From Neckera pumila (Eukaryota > Streptophyta > Bryopsida > Hypnales > Neckeraceae): a stretch of DNA of 64,000 nucleotides. The DNA lies in NCBI GenBank assembly GCA_963969595.1, contig OZ018409.1, positions 38,515,282-38,579,281 of the forward strand. Reading direction: 5' to 3'. The stretch's first letter is position 1. Every line of letters begins with the position of its first letter. Below the pieces are notes generated by a model. That model ran no database searches. It worked only from the letters and a program-made list of their open reading frames with translations, and was not told where the DNA came from. A program made the translations under genes and the position numbers. Shown here one piece after another: positions 61,573 to 64,000 of this stretch.

Positions 61573-62130
61573 CTAAGGGGGGCTTACATGCTCGCCCGTT
61601 GGGCAAAAAAAACAATTTGAAGACAAATACAGTATCACCGATGATCGGCAAGCGTGGAAGGATGAGGAGAGTTCTACTGATTTCCTTGTATCTCACATTG
61701 TAGAAGGAACATAAAAGTGCCTTCTATATTTCGGCATTGTTGACCGCACCCACCCACCGATACATGTAAGGAGGCCCTAAAGGCATTGTTGCACTTTGCC
61801 CACCTATCCAATTTGCACATTTATGGAAGGGCCTGGGTGGGCACAAGTGACCTACACGAACAAGTCACCAGGCATGCGTGGTTATGCGTGATACTAGAAA
61901 GCAACCGTCTATCACAAGTTTGTTATTCTAGAAATTCTTCTTTATTCAATCAGAGCACATTACCAATATCGGTAATGCTGTGTGGCGGCTATTAGTTTTG
62001 CCGATGGATCGGTGCCCATTGCTTCACCGAGCTGCACGACAAGGAGCGCTTTTATGCGGGTGGGTGGGTCAACCGCTTAGACTGTAGTGGAATTTCTGCC
62101 CACTGGGCAAGCATGTAAGTCCTCCCTAAG
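61573..62130. mobile_element. 558-bp inverted-repeat element with CTAAGGGGGGCTTACATGC ends
   Basis: Left end CTAAGGGGGGCTTACATGC, then TCGCCCGTTGGGCA, is matched by the right end TGCCCACTGGGCAAGCATG, then TAAGTCCTCCCTAAG, an inverted repeat of ~34 bp. The interior is GC-richer and rich in CCGAT/ATCGG words ('accgatgatcggcaag', 'atatcggtaatgctg', 'gccgatggatcggtg') but shows no gene. No target duplication was identified. Confidence 0.75.
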
Positions 62131-62717
62131 CGCAGGGGGAAGTTCTCCCCCTGTTCTCCGGCCCAGAAGTTTGTTTCACTATTTTGTGATAGACGTTAAT
62201 TATGTAATTCTGATAAATAATTGGAAGACTCAATTTCAAAATTGGAAGTTGATCTTTCAAACTTGAAACCCTTACTCTGTATTTTTTCCTCTATCAATGG
62301 AAATTGTCTATGTATTTAAAACTTCGTAAGAAAAAAATAAAAAATAAAAAATTAAGGATTAAGGATAGTCTAGATTTCCAAAATTGTGGAGATATATTAT
62401 AAAATGCAACTTAGAATAATAATTTAATGATCACTCTCAAACAATAGTTGTAAAATATGATCCATAGATCATATCCATAAGGTTAGATCAACTAGTACAC
62501 CAACCTATATTTTTTTCAATAAGATATGAAGCCAAAAATTAAAAATTCCTTCTAAAATCAGCTGTAATATGAATATTTGTGATTTTCACAAGAATAATTT
62601 TTTAAAGTTCAACAAGTTATGTTCTAATCATAGTGATCTTTAAAGATTTTTATATTATTTTTTTATTCAAGTCATTTTTGAAGGGTCATCTCTTGAATTG
62701 AAAACTTTATTTTTAAA

Positions 62718-63647
62718 CCCCTAAAGGACCATTTGTCCCCTCGAGGGACAATTTGGGTCCAGGTAGGTTCCTACTGTCTCAATTTTTAGTGATATTTTTG
62801 GGGATTTTTTGAGGTTGTGTATTTTTGCAAGAGCTTTGTGAATATATGATTTTTATTTTAATTGATGTCTGGGAGCAAAAGTTATGGCACAATAAGCAAA
62901 ATTGGAGTTCGGCAGGCAACCCAAAAAAAATCACAAAAAGTCAAAATCATTTTTTTCCAAATTTTTTTCCAAAGATTATATTTTTGTTGACATGCCAAGC
63001 TTTGTTTTATTCAATCTGGACTAATAATGAGAAAGTTTTGGACAATCTTAGTTTTTCGGGCAATCTAAGCGTCTTCTTGAAAAAATGACTTGTATAATTC
63101 ATTTTTGAATGCAATTTTAGAATTTTTCAAAAAAAATTGTTAGACAAGGTTAGATTTTCTTGCTAGAACAATCCCAACATTGGCATTGTTGTGATTCAAT
63201 TCCATCTAAAAGCTATTAACAATTTAGTTTCTTCTTCAATCTTTAATCCACCTCTACTTAACAATTTTTTAACGAGTGAAAATTAAGTGCTCTTTTTCCT
63301 CATTTTTTTGCTAGATTCAAAATTCAATTATTTAATATAAACAAATAGAAATCAAAATCAGTAGTGCAAAAAATTTGAACTAAAACGACTCAAAGCCAAA
63401 AAATCTAGTCAAGCAAGGTGCAAAAAAACTTGTTTTCTTCACTTTAAATGCATATATCTTACAATCTACATGGTCAAAGTTTCTAAAATTTCTTCCATGT
63501 ATTCATATACTAGTCAAGTACAAGATCTTACTGTTGGATATGCAAAAAAAAAAAAAAAAAAAAAATTCTAAAGTTCTTTTCTCTTTGCAATAGAAATGAC
63601 AATTTTAAGTGTTTTTTGATAGGAAAATCACCTTGGTCCTTTAGAGG
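62718..63647 (+). mobile_element. TTAA-flanked MITE, type TT-1 (gamma-alpha), uninterrupted reference copy
   Basis: A 930-bp element starting CCCCTAAAGGACCATTTGTC and ending CCTTGGTCCTTTAGAGG, then TTAA (63648-63651). On the left the flank reads TTAAA before CCCC, one base longer than usual. The subterminal palindrome is at 62733-62751 (TTGTCCCCTCGAGGGACAA). Its TTAA at 63283-63286 is the unoccupied counterpart of the site occupied by TT-2a at 15829-16763. Confidence 0.92.
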
Positions 63648-63651
63648 TTAA

Positions 63652-63845
63652 GACCAAACCTTCTGGTATCCTTTGAACTATAGAATATTTGCAAAGCAAA
63701 GTCTTAAGAATCTATACCGTACAAATGTTAAAGAAATAACACAAGAATCTTCAAAACAAATTGATGGATGAAAAAATCCACTTTTGTGTACTTAGAATTT
63801 TTGCGTTCTTTCATTATTTGAAATTTGAACGTGGTCCTTCAGTGG
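63652..63845 (+). mobile_element. Possible short TTAA-family element (TT-4) abutting TT-1
   Basis: Lies between the TTAA closing the TT-1 copy and TTAA at 63846-63849, with right end CGTGGTCCTTCAGTGG. The interior ('acaaatgttaaagaaataacacaagaatct', 'gatggatgaaaa', 'aaatttgaacg') matches 23680-23810. The left end GACCAAACC is not a typical family end. Confidence 0.5.
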
Positions 63846-64000
63846 TTAACCATTTGTAATAAATAACAAATTTTCATATTTTTCCAAAGGTGAAAATATA
63901 AAACGTGTGAATATAGAAAACAAAAAATTAAAAAAAATTGTTGGAGTTATTTAGAGAGATTTGGCATTCATTCTCTTAGCTATTTTGTTCATTAGAATTA

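Noticed and set aside
15346..63849. TTAA at the element ends being chance in AT-rich DNA
   Set aside because: TTAA sits exactly at both ends of most copies with different outer flanks, and the occupied/empty comparison at 15825 shows it was duplicated.

Overview
ORGANISM. This is nuclear DNA from a land plant with a repeat-rich, gene-poor genome. The evidence is an intact plant-specific zinc-finger homeodomain (ZF-HD) gene, a PRMT3-type gene relic with plant-like GT-AG introns, a Ty1/copia relic, CACTA-type miniature elements, and very AT-rich DNA between the few GC-richer genic islands. Only one protein gene is convincingly intact in 64 kb. I cannot name the species or decide between seed plants and spore-bearing plants. 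LAYOUT. 1-120 may hold the last exon of a gene entering from the left. About 2.4-6.9 kb is a decayed Ty1/copia retrotransposon carrying two insertions of one ~733-bp miniature inverted-repeat element. 9.0 kb has a 210-bp CACTA hairpin. 10.5-14.2 kb is a seven-exon PRMT3 (protein arginine methyltransferase 3) pseudogene with introns kept but with stops and frameshifts. 15.3-30.4 kb and 38-54 kb are mosaics of miniature transposons. 30.6-36.2 kb is a GC-richer island centred on the intronless ZF-HD gene (minus strand), with a TATA box and pyrimidine tracts upstream. 58.3-60.7 kb is another GC-richer island in which I recognise no gene. 61.5-64 kb returns to repeats. MAIN OBSERVATION. About sixteen clear copies (plus three doubtful ones) belong to a family of 730-940-bp non-autonomous elements flanked by TTAA, with ends CCCCTAAAGG and CCTTTAGGGG. 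One copy sits inside another, and a second, uninterrupted host copy in this window shows a single TTAA at the equivalent site, so the TTAA is a target-site duplication. TTAA duplication plus CCC/GGG termini is the hallmark of the piggyBac superfamily, which is hardly known from land plants. The copies are built from a few interchangeable arms (here gamma, alpha, beta1, beta2) in different pairings, including ~735-bp beta1/beta1 palindromes, and some copies abut and share one TTAA. At least three other miniature families occur: TA-flanked elements with ends AGGTA...TACCT, elements with ends CATTAG...CTAATG, and CACTA hairpins. No transposase gene for any of these families is visible. The two recognisable cellular genes are unrelated in function and show no sign of joint regulation.
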